DNA of 64,000 nucleotides, from the NCBI RefSeq assembly GCF_027409185.1, contig NC_084463.1:51702907-51766906 (forward strand), in the 5' to 3' direction. Under the pieces are notes generated by a model. It was not told the origin of the DNA. It saw only the letters and a list, made by a program, of their open reading frames with translations, and made no database searches. Below, in pieces: positions 52,151 to 64,000 of this stretch; position 1 is the stretch's first letter, and every line of letters starts with the position of its first letter. The position numbers were made by a program, and so were the translations under genes. This DNA comes from Cynocephalus volans. Lineage: Eukaryota > Chordata > Mammalia > Dermoptera > Cynocephalidae.

Positions 52151-52309
52151 GACTCTGATTTTTTTTTTGTCTTTTTTTCTTGACCAGCACTCAGCCAGTG
52201 AGGGCACTGGCCAGTCCTATATAGGATCCGAACCCGCGGCGGGAGCGTCGCCGCTCCAAGTGCCGCACTCTCCCGAGTGCGCCACGGGCTTGGCCCGACA
52301 CTGATTTTT
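52151..52309 (-). repeat. GC-rich tRNA-derived SINE with TSD
   Basis: Insert 52164-52296 is flanked by GACTCTGATTTTT and GACACTGATTTTT (one mismatch). It is nearly collinear with the SINE at 16209: GCCCGTGGCGCACTCGGGAG head, GCGGCG-GGAGCGT-CGCCGC hairpin, GGTTCGGATCC B box, ATATAGGA and a tail. Two matching copies establish a family. Confidence 0.88.
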
Positions 52310-55300
52310 AAATAAAAATAAGAATCAATGTAAAAGTGATAATGAAAAAGAAAAGATTTGCTTGACAATATATCAAAAGGGGTAGAAAGCTACTATAATG
52401 TCAGACATTATCACATATATGTAAAAGAATCTGCAAGAACTTCAGTGAGAAAAAAAGCAGGTAAGAGGAAGGCCTGAAAAATACAGTCAATTTAGGACTT
52501 AAATACAAATGGGAGTAACCCACCTCCCATTTGAGTGTAAGCAAACCAAAACACAACAAAATAAAAAAAAATTTTAAAGGAAAAATACACTTGTCCAGTA
52601 GCAATTACAGGAAGAGGAATGTAGTGATGTCCTCAGAAGAGTCCAGCCTGTCTGGACTTGAGGACACTCTGTTTTCAGCAGAATATAAATTTATATCTTG
52701 GTGTAGTTCTAATGTCCCCCTAGAACTCAGATTGAAGCTTGATCCCTGTTGTAGCAATGTTAAGAAGATGGATAATTCAACTCTGATATTTGGAAAATGG
52801 GGCATGTGGAACATAATTAGATAGTGAGGGCTATGGCACCACAAATGCATTAATTGATCATGGAGTGATGAGTTAGTGCTTTATGGGTTGTCCATAAATA
52901 GACAAGTTGCTTTATAAAAAGAGAAAAAACACGAGGACACAGTTTGGCCACTTTCACCATGTGACACATCACATCTGCAGAAAGCCCCCAAAGAGAGAAG
53001 GCCCTCAGGAGACAGACCTGCATGAACTTAGACTTAGCCTGCATAACTACTAGAAATAAATTTTGTTTCTTAATTAGTTACCCAGCCTTAGGGCTTTATT
53101 TGTTTGTTTGTTTTTACTGAGGAATAGAATATGAACCTACACAGTCTGAAAAAAATATGCATGAGAATGGAGGAAAACAGAGCAACTGAGATGAGTGAGA
53201 GTGAATAGCAAAAATATGTAAATAAATAAACCCTGAGAATAGGAAAGTAGGAATTAGATTTGGGGTAAGTATAAAAGAACTTCAGGAATATACAAGGTGA
53301 AGGTAGACATATGAGAGGCAACTTTGGAGATTACATAACACATATGTTTGGTACAGTCAGACCAGCTGTTGTCAGCTCTAGGAACTGATGAAAAAGTTGG
53401 TTAAAAGCTGACCATGGCCAGCATCTGCTGGGCCTTACACTTCCCAGCTTCCCTGCCCAGTGTGTGGTGGCTGAGCTGGGAGGTGCTGGTTTGGAGATTC
53501 CTTAGCCAGCCATTGCTCTGCTTTTTGCTCCCACTTGAAGATCACCTCCGGTTTGCTAATGCAGTGCCCTGTTAATGAAAAATAATGTAGAATTCTGTAA
53601 GACTTCTTAGTCGGATTCTTGTGTTACATGAACTCATCTTCAGAAGCTGTTCAAAGAGGCTAATTTTAACCTTTTGTAAGAGAGGGGGGACTGTCATATT
53701 TTTCATGAAATAGAATCTTTCCACATAGCATTAAAGTTTATAAATGATTCCTGTGTTTACCAATGGGAAACATGTGGCTGCTGAGATTTACTAAGGAGCT
53801 TCATTCACCCAACAACACACTGTAGGTCTCCAGCATCACAAACCTGTACAGGGTTCTCTTAACATAATCCAGGTCGTGGCACTCCTCAGGTGAAGCCCAC
53901 AGCTTTGTTCTCAAATGACACCAACCCCTCTAACAGCACATTTCTTCATAACTCAAGTCACCAACCTTGGGCCCAAAACAGGAATCTGAAAGTTCACACT
54001 TTTGTGTGTGGCTGTGTCTTATATGTATCTTACATAAAGTGCGGCTTCTTTGTACATCATATGGTGGGAGAAAGCAAAATCAGAATAAATACCCACCCAC
54101 TGTAATAATTTATTAATTACCAACAATGCTATCACAAACTTACATTATAAATCTTGAGCCATCCCAGTTGCTAAAGATGAAAGTACGAATACAATTCTGC
54201 TCCTCCAAGGAGATTACAATCTGGTATGAAGACATAAGTATAAACACATACCTGGGATAATGTGTTAGATAAACCAATTTAGACAAAATTTCAATGTAGA
54301 CTTATGTAAGAAAGAGCAAAAGAATACAATTCTATTGTGTATTCAGTTTGCACTTCACTGCAATGTCAAAGATGTTAAATTCTTCCAAGTGAACAATGTG
54401 TTCTCAAGATTATGAGGCAACATCAAAAGTTCAATCAGAAGAGCACTAAGAATACAACCTGCATTAACAGAACTGCAAACAGCATCATGTGTAGGTCTAT
54501 GGTCCTGGACCATGATAAGAAATGAACAAATGTTGAAGAAACTAGTTATGTAGTGGTTCTACATGAAAATATTTGACTTCGCCCAAACTGCAAAACATTT
54601 CATGTGCATATTGTTGGTTTTTAATTACTTATAAATGAAAAGAATGTAGATAGACAGATGAAAATTTTTCTCTATATGCCAAATAATTGCTTGTGGCTAT
54701 CCCAGGTTGGAAACAGTGCCACATTTCAATAATAATGAGTGGGTCCTGCAAAAGCAGGAAAGCTACATGAGCAGATTAGCATTTAACACTCATCCCCCAG
54801 AAAGTGAATGGGATGTGCAAGTCAGAGGGGAGGAGGACAGGGTGACAGATGAGCACCTATGTCAGGACACAGAGCAGCGACCCTACAGAATAGGAAAGAA
54901 ATTCTATAAAAAAGATAAAAAGAAAGAAAGAGGAGAATATAGTAGTAATTTGCTGAGCAGAAGGTAAGAAGTTTTATTTCCAGGCTATGTGCATGATCAC
55001 AGCTACACATACTGGTCTTCTCAAATGAAATTTGGAAGATGAAAAAATAAGATGGACAAAATTGACACAGACGTGGACACACAATACTTTATATATCTGT
55101 GGTCCAGCACATGGGATGTTCAGCTGGCAATAGGTATATAATTCCACAGTTTACATAAATCTAAGCTAAGGATGAAAAATGTGGAAAGGAGCAGGATTTC
55201 AGTGGTTCTTGAAGTCATCCAAGTGAATAAGATGGCTCTAAGAGAACCTAAGAAGTTGAAAAAAGAGAAAAAGACCAAGTAAAGAATCTGAGAAAAAACA

Positions 55301-55314
55301 CATGTTTTCTCTTA
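52310..55314. other. Unassigned intergenic DNA
   Basis: No gene or family recognised over 3 kb. Open frames are under 100 codons and domain-free. Confidence 0.4.
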
Positions 55315-55580
55315 GTTCTTTTTTTAATTGACAAAAACTAATTGTACATATTATGGGAAACAGCATGATGTTGTGATACATGTACCACATAATATGTATA
55401 TGGATTAAGTGAGGGTACTTGGTACATGTATCGCCTCACTTATTATATTTCTTTGTGTTAAGAACATTCAAAATCCTCTCGTCTAGCTATTTGAAAACAT
55501 AAATTATTGTTAATTAATAGTCACCTAACTGTATTATAGAACTCTAGAACTTATTCTTCCTATTTGGCTATAAGAAAAAC
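55315..55580 (-). mobile_element. Old L1 3' UTR (L1MA-like)
   Basis: TTTTTTTAATTGACAAAAAC, ATGATGTTGTGATACATGTA and CACCTAACTGTATTATAGAA read as the reversed terminal region of an L1MA-type 3' UTR. Confidence 0.75.
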
Positions 55581-57954
55581 TAATATTTACTGATAGAAAA
55601 GGAGAAAGAGATTGTAAAGACTGACAAGGATTTTCTGAGTTCATTCCATGAATTAAAAAAATCTCCATGTTAAGAATGCTATTAATATAATTTATTATAC
55701 TTACAATGCCGTGAAGAACATATTTGATTATTCACATAGAATGATAAATCACCATCCACATTTCTAGTTCCACATGTAAGGAGCTTAAAAGTAATTTCTC
55801 TCCTTCAACAAAAAGTAAAGGCTAAAGAAATTAAAAAATCAAAAACTCTTCTTGGATTCATAAGAGAGAAGACGACACAGGGAAAAGTGCTGTCCTCAAT
55901 TGCAGAGAAACAGTGGAATGAATATAGGCACTCACACCTTACAGGAGTAGAGACTCACCTGGGAATCCAGCATGGGAACGAGTGCAGGAGAAAGAAGACC
56001 TGATGTGACATTGTGACTGACCAATTCCTGAAGGCTCAGTGTGAAAAGCTCTGAGAGTTAATTCCAGGGGGACCCAGTCATAAGCAGGCCACGACAATAT
56101 TGTAAAATTTACTTCCAGGACCTTGACCAGGATCCCAGTGAATAAAGTTGACCTCGTGTTTCTAGGAGGGGAAGAACAATAACGAAATTATTTTGAAATA
56201 TGCCAGAGCACTCTGTTAGTGTGCCTTAACCTGCTTAACATGACTGGCATCCAGGTGTAATAAAATTGTGGTGAACAGGCCCCCTTTGCATAGTCACCCA
56301 GTGTAACCTGCTGCACCAAAATTTGGTAACGGTCCCAGAAGCCATACTGACTTTGATGTCTCAGTTTTCCCTAATGTGAGTTACAGAGGTTAAAGAAATC
56401 ATGAAATTGATTAACAAGAGAATAAGGAAAGGGAGAGTGAAGAGTATAATTATTCATCCCAGGAAGGGGTAAAATTTTAAATAGTTATTAACAAATACTC
56501 CTAAGATAAATTAAGAAAATTTTGACAGATGTGAAACTAAGGTGAAAACCAAAGGGGAAAGTCTCATCCCAGGAGGGTAGAAATCTTTAGATGATAATTA
56601 AGAAACCAGGTCTATAAAATGAACATCGTTGTGGTTAATAAAATGGCTTAATATGACACTTTCAAAGATTGGGCAGGCAAAACGGACACACTGTTTGTCT
56701 CCTAACATTATAGGCCCTCAAACAAGTCCACTCTGTTTATCCGTTAGAGAAATTTGAAAAAAAAATTATAAAAAAATCAACTCTGAAATTAAGGCAATAG
56801 TCAAGCAGTTTAATGATGATAAAGGTTGAAAAGGGAGCCGGAGATTTTTTACTCTAAACCTCACTCAGAACCCAAAGTCTTCTACAAAGTGTGAATAGAA
56901 TGGTTGAGAGGGGATTATAGGTATGAAGGGGCTGGCTCACACACACACACACAGTATGTGCTCACACTCAACATTAGACAAAGAAAGGGACGGTCCCAGT
57001 AGATAGATTTTTGTTTTTTTAAGTATATATGGAGATGAGGGGGTGAGCAATGGTGCTAGTATACTTTTTGATTTTTTCCCCACATGATCTCAGCTCTCTT
57101 GTTTCTACTTGATATTATGATCACAGGACCAGAGCTACAACTGCAAGTGTTGGAATCAGAAATTATTTCAAGGCAAGGAACTTATTTTATCTTTAAATCT
57201 TTGTGTCATAATTCCTAAGTGAATGATAAAGCATGTTGTCTTCTGAAGCTATCTGATAGGACTGGGGTTAACAGTCAATGTAACTGTATTGCCAGCTGAT
57301 AAAACAGCCCAGTGAATCTGCACCTGTGTAAACCTGTCCTGTATGAATGGGAATGGACTAGCAGACGGAGTGGGTATTAGACTAAAACCGCTGCCTGCAA
57401 TGTGGAGCAGCACAGGAGACAAACTTAATGCCCCAACCAATGTTGAATAAATTTGGGTATAAATGAAGAAAAAGAGAAATAGTGGCTGAAAGTAAGAGAA
57501 TTGAGAAATGAATTATGTGATGAGGGAAATTCAGTATCACCTCAATGCCTTGGAGGAGACTCAGAGCAAGAGTTGATATTGTTTTCCAGATCAACTATAT
57601 GAAATGACTGAGGGTGAAACCATATATTGCTAAGGCCAGTCCTGGATTTTGAACTTGATGAGGTATAATAGAAGCCTGAAACCTAAGTATCCCCCTTCTG
57701 TTAGGCTGAAGATTGAGTTCTGTCACTAATGGACAATGGTTTAGTTAATAATGCCTTCGTAGTGAAACCTCCCTAAGTATCCCTAAGGACTGGGTTCAGG
57801 AAGATTCTGGGCTGGTGAACACATCAAAATGCTGGGAAGGTGACATAAGTGGTGAGAGCATAGAGGCTCAGAGACTGGTTTATATCAAAGTCAATGGAAG
57901 TGTGGATTTACTTGGGACCTCCTAAAAAAAAGATTATATAAAGATATAAATGTG
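55581..57954. other. Unassigned intergenic DNA
   Basis: No gene or named repeat seen. A short CA tract lies at about 56938-56954. Confidence 0.4.
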
Positions 57955-58146
57955 GCTGGCCCATTAGCTCAGTTTGTTAGACCGCTGTGTTCTTTTTTTT
58001 TTTTTTTAAGATTACTGTTAAGGGGATCTTAAGCCTTGACTTGGTGTTGTCAGCACCAGGCTGTCCCTAGTGAGTGACAGGCCAGCCCTTGTTCCAACAG
58101 CAAGGTCAAGGGTTCAGATCCCAATACCAACCAGCCACCTTAAAAA
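57955..58146 (+). repeat. Nested tRNA-Ile-like SINEs
   Basis: The outer copy (+) starts GGCTGGCCCATTAGCTCAGT and resumes at 58090 with CAACAGCAAGGTCAAGGGTT and CAGATCCC. Within it, 57993-58089 is a second copy in reverse, starting with poly-T and containing CTTGGTGTTGTCAGCACCAG. TGTTC flanks the inner copy on both sides (57988-57992, 58090-58094), the short duplication left by its insertion. Confidence 0.82.
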
Positions 58147-58239
58147 TAACTTATTGGTAATAAATTGATAAATATTTTAATCCATGAGTTGTAAATACTT
58201 AAGATTATTAAGTGGTCTTTAAAAGCTAAAAGTACAAAT

Positions 58240-58770
58240 AGATAAAGATAAAAAGCTCAATTTACCAGAGATACATATGCGCCAAACATGAAAGATTCTT
58301 TAAAAAAGAAAAGCAATCTAAATAGGAGATTTCAATAATCCACATAAAATAATAAATGGAACAATCAGCCAAAACACTAATAAGTAAATAGAGGATTTGA
58401 ACAACAATATTGAACAATTTTGTCCTTAACAGATTTATAGAACACATCATACAACAACAGCAGAACACAATTTTCTCAAGTGTTTATGGAATATTCTTGA
58501 AGATCAACTATATGTTTGGACAGAAAGCAATCCGTGACAAATTAAAAAATACAAAATAATAGAAAATCTTTTCTAATCACAATACATTTAAAATAAAAAT
58601 CAATAGAAGAAAAGCTCAAAAATCCACAAATATTTAAAAATGTAAAAACACACTCAAACTGTTAGATAAATAGATGACATCAGAAGAGAAATCAAAGTAT
58701 CTTGAGAGTGAAACAATCAGCATTGTGAAATGGTAATAAAATGGAATGGATAGAAAATATTTTCAAATTG
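58240..58770 (+). mobile_element. Old L1 ORF2 endonuclease-region fragment
   Basis: AGGAGATTTCAATAATCCAC, GATTTGAACAACAATATTGA, CAACAACAGCAGAACACA, TCTCAAGTGTTTATGGAATA and GAAAAGCTCAAAAATCCAC follow the order of L1 endonuclease coding sequence. Heavily mutated. Confidence 0.7.
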
Positions 58771-61700
58771 TGTATTTGATAAAAGAATGATGTAAAAAAT
58801 ACAAAAACAACATCAACAAGAACAAAAATTCTTTAACGGGTCCATAGCAAACAAACAGCAAAACAAAACAAATCCCTAAAAGTAAAGAACAAACAACCCA
58901 ATTTGGCTAAATTTTTGACGATATACATTTTTGAAAAAAAAATATGTACAAAGGACCAATAGATACCAATATTTCCAATTATATCTTGTTATAAAGAGAG
59001 GGGAAATGCTTATGAAACTTATTTGTGTAAATAAACACTTTGCCATAAAAATCCTACAAATACAAACAGTTTTGGATTTTGCAGGACTCAAATACTTTTT
59101 TAAAAAAAGGAAATGTTTCCATCTTTGTACATAAAAGTATATTTTACCAAATTGCTGTAAGTTGTAGATAACTTAAAAGAGAAAATTTCCTTAAATCTGA
59201 AAAAGAAAACATTTGAGTAAAGAACCAAAAATGGAAGTTTCAAAACTTTGTCTTTATTATTTCACTTCATGTAATTAATTTTTGCCTTGATTGATCTTTA
59301 GTAGCAGTTTTTTAATCCAGTAGATTTTTTTTTATCAGAGTTTGGCAAAACTTTCATTTGTCCCCGATCTTGAAATTATTAGAAATCTGTTTTAAAATAC
59401 TTGTTATAGTTTTTTTAGATGGTCTGAGTGTAGATGCCTTTAGAGAAAAATCAGAACTTCTTGTAATCTTACTAAGAGCAGACATCAGAAAAACTATGTT
59501 CTAATATGGGGGAAATTTTAGTTCCACATGTGTGCCTTTGTAATGTAAAGCTAAATCTTTAAAAAGTAGAAATAATTCGCTTCTAATTGCATCCAAGTTT
59601 ATCACACTCACTTTTCTTTCATAAATTCACCCTTCAGAATACATTATTATGACTTAGACATTTTCATAACATGCTTTGGACATTCTGTTTTGTCTTATTT
59701 TTCCTCCTTCCTAAACAACCAGTCATTTTAAGGACAAAGATTCGTTACAAAAGATGTGTTCTGAGACAAAAGTATTCTCTTTTCTTTTTAACCTTCCTAA
59801 CCAGAACTACACCTTTGTATCCATAGCTTTATTCATATCTCTCTCTTCTCCTACACAGTGATGCATTTCTCATCAAAGACACAGCTTATTATTTTTAATA
59901 CACATCTCTACAGAAGTATACATACTAATTAGACTTTTAACTTTTAATAACCACAATTTTCAATGCAAACCTAGGAAGCAAGAAATATTAAACTTTCTGT
60001 CATATATCAATATTTTATTTATCAAAGGTTATCCCATTTTAGAAAATCAACATATGATTTTTTAAAAGACAAAAAACAAAAAAAAAACAAATAAAAAAAC
60101 AGAGCACAACAAAAAACCAAAATGATACACACTCAAAGACAACAAAACAGTAATACTGGGTAGAGCAAGTTTACTAAACAGATGGTACCAACAAATGACT
60201 TAAGAGCCCAAAAGATGAGAAAAGAGAGTTTCCAGCATTAGCACCAGAGCAACTTCTTCAAATTCTAAGACACATCACACAATATAATAAATGGACAAAT
60301 GTGTAAACAAACCTAAACACATATTTGTACACTCACAGACCTTAAAGCTTTCATTTCAGTCAAGAGATAATAATACAAACTCACTAGTTCATAACATAGA
60401 GTTGAATGCAAAGCATACTTCAGACAAAATGGGAACTTTTCACGTGGCCAAACTTTATTTGCTCCAATAGGTAATCAAATAATGGCTGTGGAACAAACCT
60501 TAAGTAAAGCAATTTCCCTAGCAGTCTGAATGAGATCTTTTTGCTCATTTTTTATCTTTCAGTTTCAAAGAGTTTTGGGTTAAATTCTCAGATATTACAC
60601 ACAGCTAGGACTGGCTGAATTGTATAAGAAAAACAATCTACAAGTAACCTCAATTCTTTCTAATGAAGAGTTTCTTTTTTTTCTTGTCTTGGCTTGATTG
60701 CCATTAACAGTGAGTTCTGTTTTAACACTTGCAGAACTCTGTACACATATAGACAGATTTTGCTGAGACACTTAGCCAATTTTAATGGTTTATATTTCTC
60801 TAGCCAAGACAAACTCAGAAAAAAATTTTCTTTTAGGTCATCAGGTCTCTTCTGACTAAGAGGCACAAACTTACTCAAACTCAAACAGGCTAAGCTCACA
60901 ATCTCTTTGAAAGAGAAAGCTGATTATTAGTCCTTGAGTAACTTCTCACACCCAAGTGGTAACTTTAATAAAAAGAAAAGTGCAGAATAGTCATTTCTGA
61001 CATTTCAGTGGTACCTCACACAAACCAAGAGTGTGGAAAGAGGACTACCAGTGGGACTTGCCAGCTCAGAATCCCTTAAATGCTGCCTTCCACTACCAAA
61101 CAAAGACTGGGACATTGATGGTTGACAACACTGCTAAAAGACCAGGGAATGTCCCCAAAATCCCAGCCTCAGGGCTCAGCTAGCCCAGGCAGGTGAAACC
61201 CACAGGTGGACCCAGACTCACTCCCACAGAAGTTGGCAGGGCAAACCACCCAGGGCCCACTTCTTCTGGCTTTGTTTACAAATACCTATTATGGGGCAGT
61301 ACTCAGCTACTGGATGAATGCTGTCCAAGAATCTTTTACCAAGCCCAAGTCCACGGCCTGCCCCCACCAAAAACAAAGGACTCAACAGCCAAATGGTGGT
61401 GAAAATGGAAGTCAACTTCCATTCAGGGAAAGCAGTGACATGAGAGATGTTAGGTTAACACATCTGCCTGCTAAAACTGAAGGAAAACCATCACACAGAA
61501 GCCATATCAAAGACTCAGATTTAAAGAGGAATATTTAAAGAGAGGGCTGAGGGAATGCAGTGTGAGAAATGACAAGCAGGAAGGACAGAGATGTGCACTG
61601 TGTACACCCCACTCAAGAAGCCCGGCACATGGTTTTGCCAAGTCTCTGTCCAGCCCCCATTCTCCTCCTTGACACTCTCTTAGGGTCCTGCAGGATCTTG

Positions 61701-62179
61701 CTTTGGATAGGGGTAGCATCAACACAGCTTGACTGATGTCTTCCTTGCTTTCTCATGGTCTGGATAGTACATGTCTGGTGGCACATTTATACGTCCAGGC
61801 TAAATGGAAAACAACTTTACTTTTATGTAAATAGTGTGATCTTGCCCCATCACCAGGGTTCAAAATAGCAAGTATTGTTGGAAAAGAGGAAACTCCGAAA
61901 AATGTACACTGAGAAAAAACCCAACTGTCTTTTAACGTATGCCCAGAGCACATACAATTTATGCTCCCAACACACCTTCACACCTCACTCCAAAGGAACT
62001 ACCCTCTGACCGCCCTGGTGGAGGATCACATGGAGAGAGCATGAGCAGGTGTGCCCATTTACAGCCCCCATGAATCTCCAGTAGCACGTGCTGCCAGCCA
62101 CTAGTGATGCTCCTTAGACACAAGCCCAGTTGTGCTTCCACATGATCCTTCTCAGCTGCTGCCCTACTTAGTGCAAGTG
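58771..62179. other. Unassigned AT-rich intergenic DNA
   Basis: No named element. Frames up to 110 codons (61206-61538) lack domains, splice support or a CpG island. A-rich runs occur at 60070-60120. Confidence 0.4.
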
Positions 62180-62420
62180 TGTGGGAGATAAGCCAGCCTG
62201 CAAGATTTCCTAAGCCAGTGAACCAAACATGGTAATAATTTCTTATAAACTGCCATGTCTTGGAGCTGGATTAGGTAACTGGAGCAGAATAGGTAACCGA
62301 AAGCAAATTTTGTACCTGGAATGGGATTTTGCTGTAATAAATAGCTACCAGACGTGGCATTGGCTGTGACATTGAGCAGAACCTGGGCCTCAAAGGAAAA
62401 CTTTAGCACAAATTGGAAGT
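62180..62420 (+). repeat. MLT1-type LTR end and internal start, degenerate
   Basis: TTATAAACTGCCATGTCTTG then a TTTGTACCTGGAATGGGATT, TTGCTGTAATAAATAGCTAC, GTGGCATTGGCTGTGAC series resembles the LTR-internal junction of MLT1 MaLR elements in sense. Strongly diverged. Confidence 0.45.
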
Positions 62421-64000
62421 GTGTCAAGACACCAAGAGAAGAACTGCAAGGCAGTGAGGAAAATGTAAGTGTAAACTGAAGAAAAAGGCACGTATATGAC
62501 AGCTTAGCACTATTGAAGTCTTGACATCAGGGACTCCAATTGGATATGCTGACTTTAGCTGAACTATTTATGAACAGTGAAACCCACAAAGAAATTAAGA
62601 GAAATCAAATCCCTGCACTAACGTCTGCACTCCTCACAATGTATAATACAAGGAAACTGATCTAATCTTTAAGTATACACCTATGTGTGTCGCTTCTCCG
62701 TGCACATGAACAGAAATGCCCCATTTTACTAATGATTAAAGTCTTCTTTCTTTAGCAAACTAATGAGATAATCTGACAAACAACTTTGGTAACCTTAATA
62801 AATTTTTGTACTTCTGTAATGATGCATTCTTAAAGTGCTACCTGGGTTGTAATCCCTGTTCCTGATTAGATGCTTTCTTTTGCCTCTAACCTGTTGATTT
62901 TATCATTTATGTGAACCTGGATCATGTCCTGCAGGATAACTGGCAACACTACTGCCAGCAAGAACATGAAAACTTGAAAGGACCTCTCACTGTCTCAGGG
63001 ATGTGACTAAAGAGATTTCTGGGAAGAATACACAAAGTGCTATCTGGTCTTCTTTCTCTGCCTTTGAGACAACATGATAGGAGAGAGATGAAGTACAGAA
63101 AGTGTTCAATTTCCAAAGAGAATTTAGAAAATGTATAAAGGAATCAGGATTTGATTAGCTAACAAATAGTCTAATGCACTTTTATTACCTGGTACAATCT
63201 GTAACAATTAAGAGATTTTAGTTGAGCAGCAATGCTTTTGACAGCATATTCATCTATTTGGCCTTTGACAACATATGGATATCAAACTATGTCTCTGTGG
63301 ACATACACTTCTGCACTAGTCCCAATGTATTATGACCAATGTGATCATTTTATCTTGCTAACTTAACTCTCTTCTTCTTTAGTAGATAATGAGAAAAGGA
63401 TGGACCCGTAGTAGTTTTATCTAAGAAATAAAAGGATATGGAATGTCCAAATGGGCATAGCCCTTCCTTTTTCCAGCTATGAAGACGCTGATAAGCCCAA
63501 CCTCAAATTAGGGAATTTGTACCAATACAACATACAAAAATGCATACTAAGGGGCACATGTTATTCCCCAGAAACTGATTTCATTAAAGGATTTGTTTGG
63601 GGGAAGTTTTGATAATACTAAATCAAACCATGGATCTTATCTATTATGTGCTTTCTAAATTCATTTACCTATTAACCTAGTGAATGAAATAGTTGGGATA
63701 AAAAGTATCTGTTGTTCAATTTTTTAATACATATTTCTAATGAGAATAATATTGGGGTGGCCTAGGTGTGAGGACTGATTTAAAATTCGGGCCTGGGGAA
63801 ACAAGGTTTATGGTTTGAAATAGATTGAAGCATGAAGTACAAGTATGGGGTGATTAAATATTTGGACCCAGAAGGGCAATTCTGAGGAGTGTTGCTCCAG
63901 ATAAGTGGTAACATCAGGAATATCTAACTTGAGCGGCAGATATTGCTAGTGGCATATATTAGTCAGGAATAGATCTAGGAATTGTGACATATCCTGCAAT
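62421..64000. other. Unassigned intergenic DNA
   Basis: Nothing recognised to the end of the window. Confidence 0.4.

Noticed and set aside
57961..58130. Functional tRNA-Ile gene
   Set aside because: The tRNA-like sequence is interrupted by another SINE, the cloverleaf is not intact and there is an A-rich tail; it is a SINE.
61193..61538. Possible small gene (110 codons)
   Set aside because: No CpG island, signal, domain or splice context; low-complexity Pro/Lys/Gln composition and overlapping frames on both strands.

Overview
The window is mammalian nuclear DNA. It holds one recognisable protein-coding gene, a KRAB-C2H2 zinc-finger repressor on the + strand, in a landscape packed with retrotransposons. 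Repeated tRNA-Ile-like SINEs (GTGCTGA/TAACACCAAGGTC body, GGTTC-AGATCC B box), two GC-rich tRNA-derived SINEs, dermopteran/primate-like L1s and a THE1/MST-like MaLR element together point to a colugo (Dermoptera). That species call is inferred from remembered repeat families and was not tested by a search.

Layout: about 1.2-5.5 kb is an L1 nest: a 5'-inverted L1 next to an older L1 that carries a solo LTR. About 7.08-7.8 kb is a CpG island with two ZNF143-type sites, an ETS site and a probable non-coding exon 1. 9.96-12.33 kb is a complete MaLR element (LTR-internal-LTR) with a 5-bp target-site duplication (TSD). 12.44-18.38 kb is a full-length L1 on the - strand with a perfect 16-bp TSD, a SINE inside it and a 5' UTR made of about six ~100-bp monomers. 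18.70-18.75 kb is the start-codon exon. Intron 2 (18.76-37.80 kb) holds old L1s and two copies of a ~2-kb composite element: L1 5' UTR, a ~79-bp tandem array, a ~90-bp endonuclease scrap of ORF2 and an L1-like 3' UTR. The KRAB A, KRAB b and zinc-finger exons lie at 37.80-42.55 kb. About 750 bp of decayed zinc-finger sequence follows the stop. An L1 that was apparently polyadenylated inside ORF2 sits at 44.89-46.36 kb. The region 47-64 kb contains old L1 pieces, a retroviral-type LTR, SINEs and much unassigned AT-rich DNA with no convincing gene.

The gene: spliced from 18740-18754, 37800-37926, 38167-38259 and 39857-42546, the parts join in frame to a 974-residue protein: KRAB A, KRAB b, spacer, a partly decayed N-terminal finger series and a conserved C-terminal array. 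The expected role is sequence-specific recruitment of TRIM28/KAP1 to DNA, probably to repeats.

The most promising new object is the tandem-repeat-bearing composite L1 derivative at 23.66-25.84 and 32.81-34.77 kb. Both copies share the same internal junctions but have different insertion sites, as expected of an amplified non-autonomous family with an architecture loosely like SVA.
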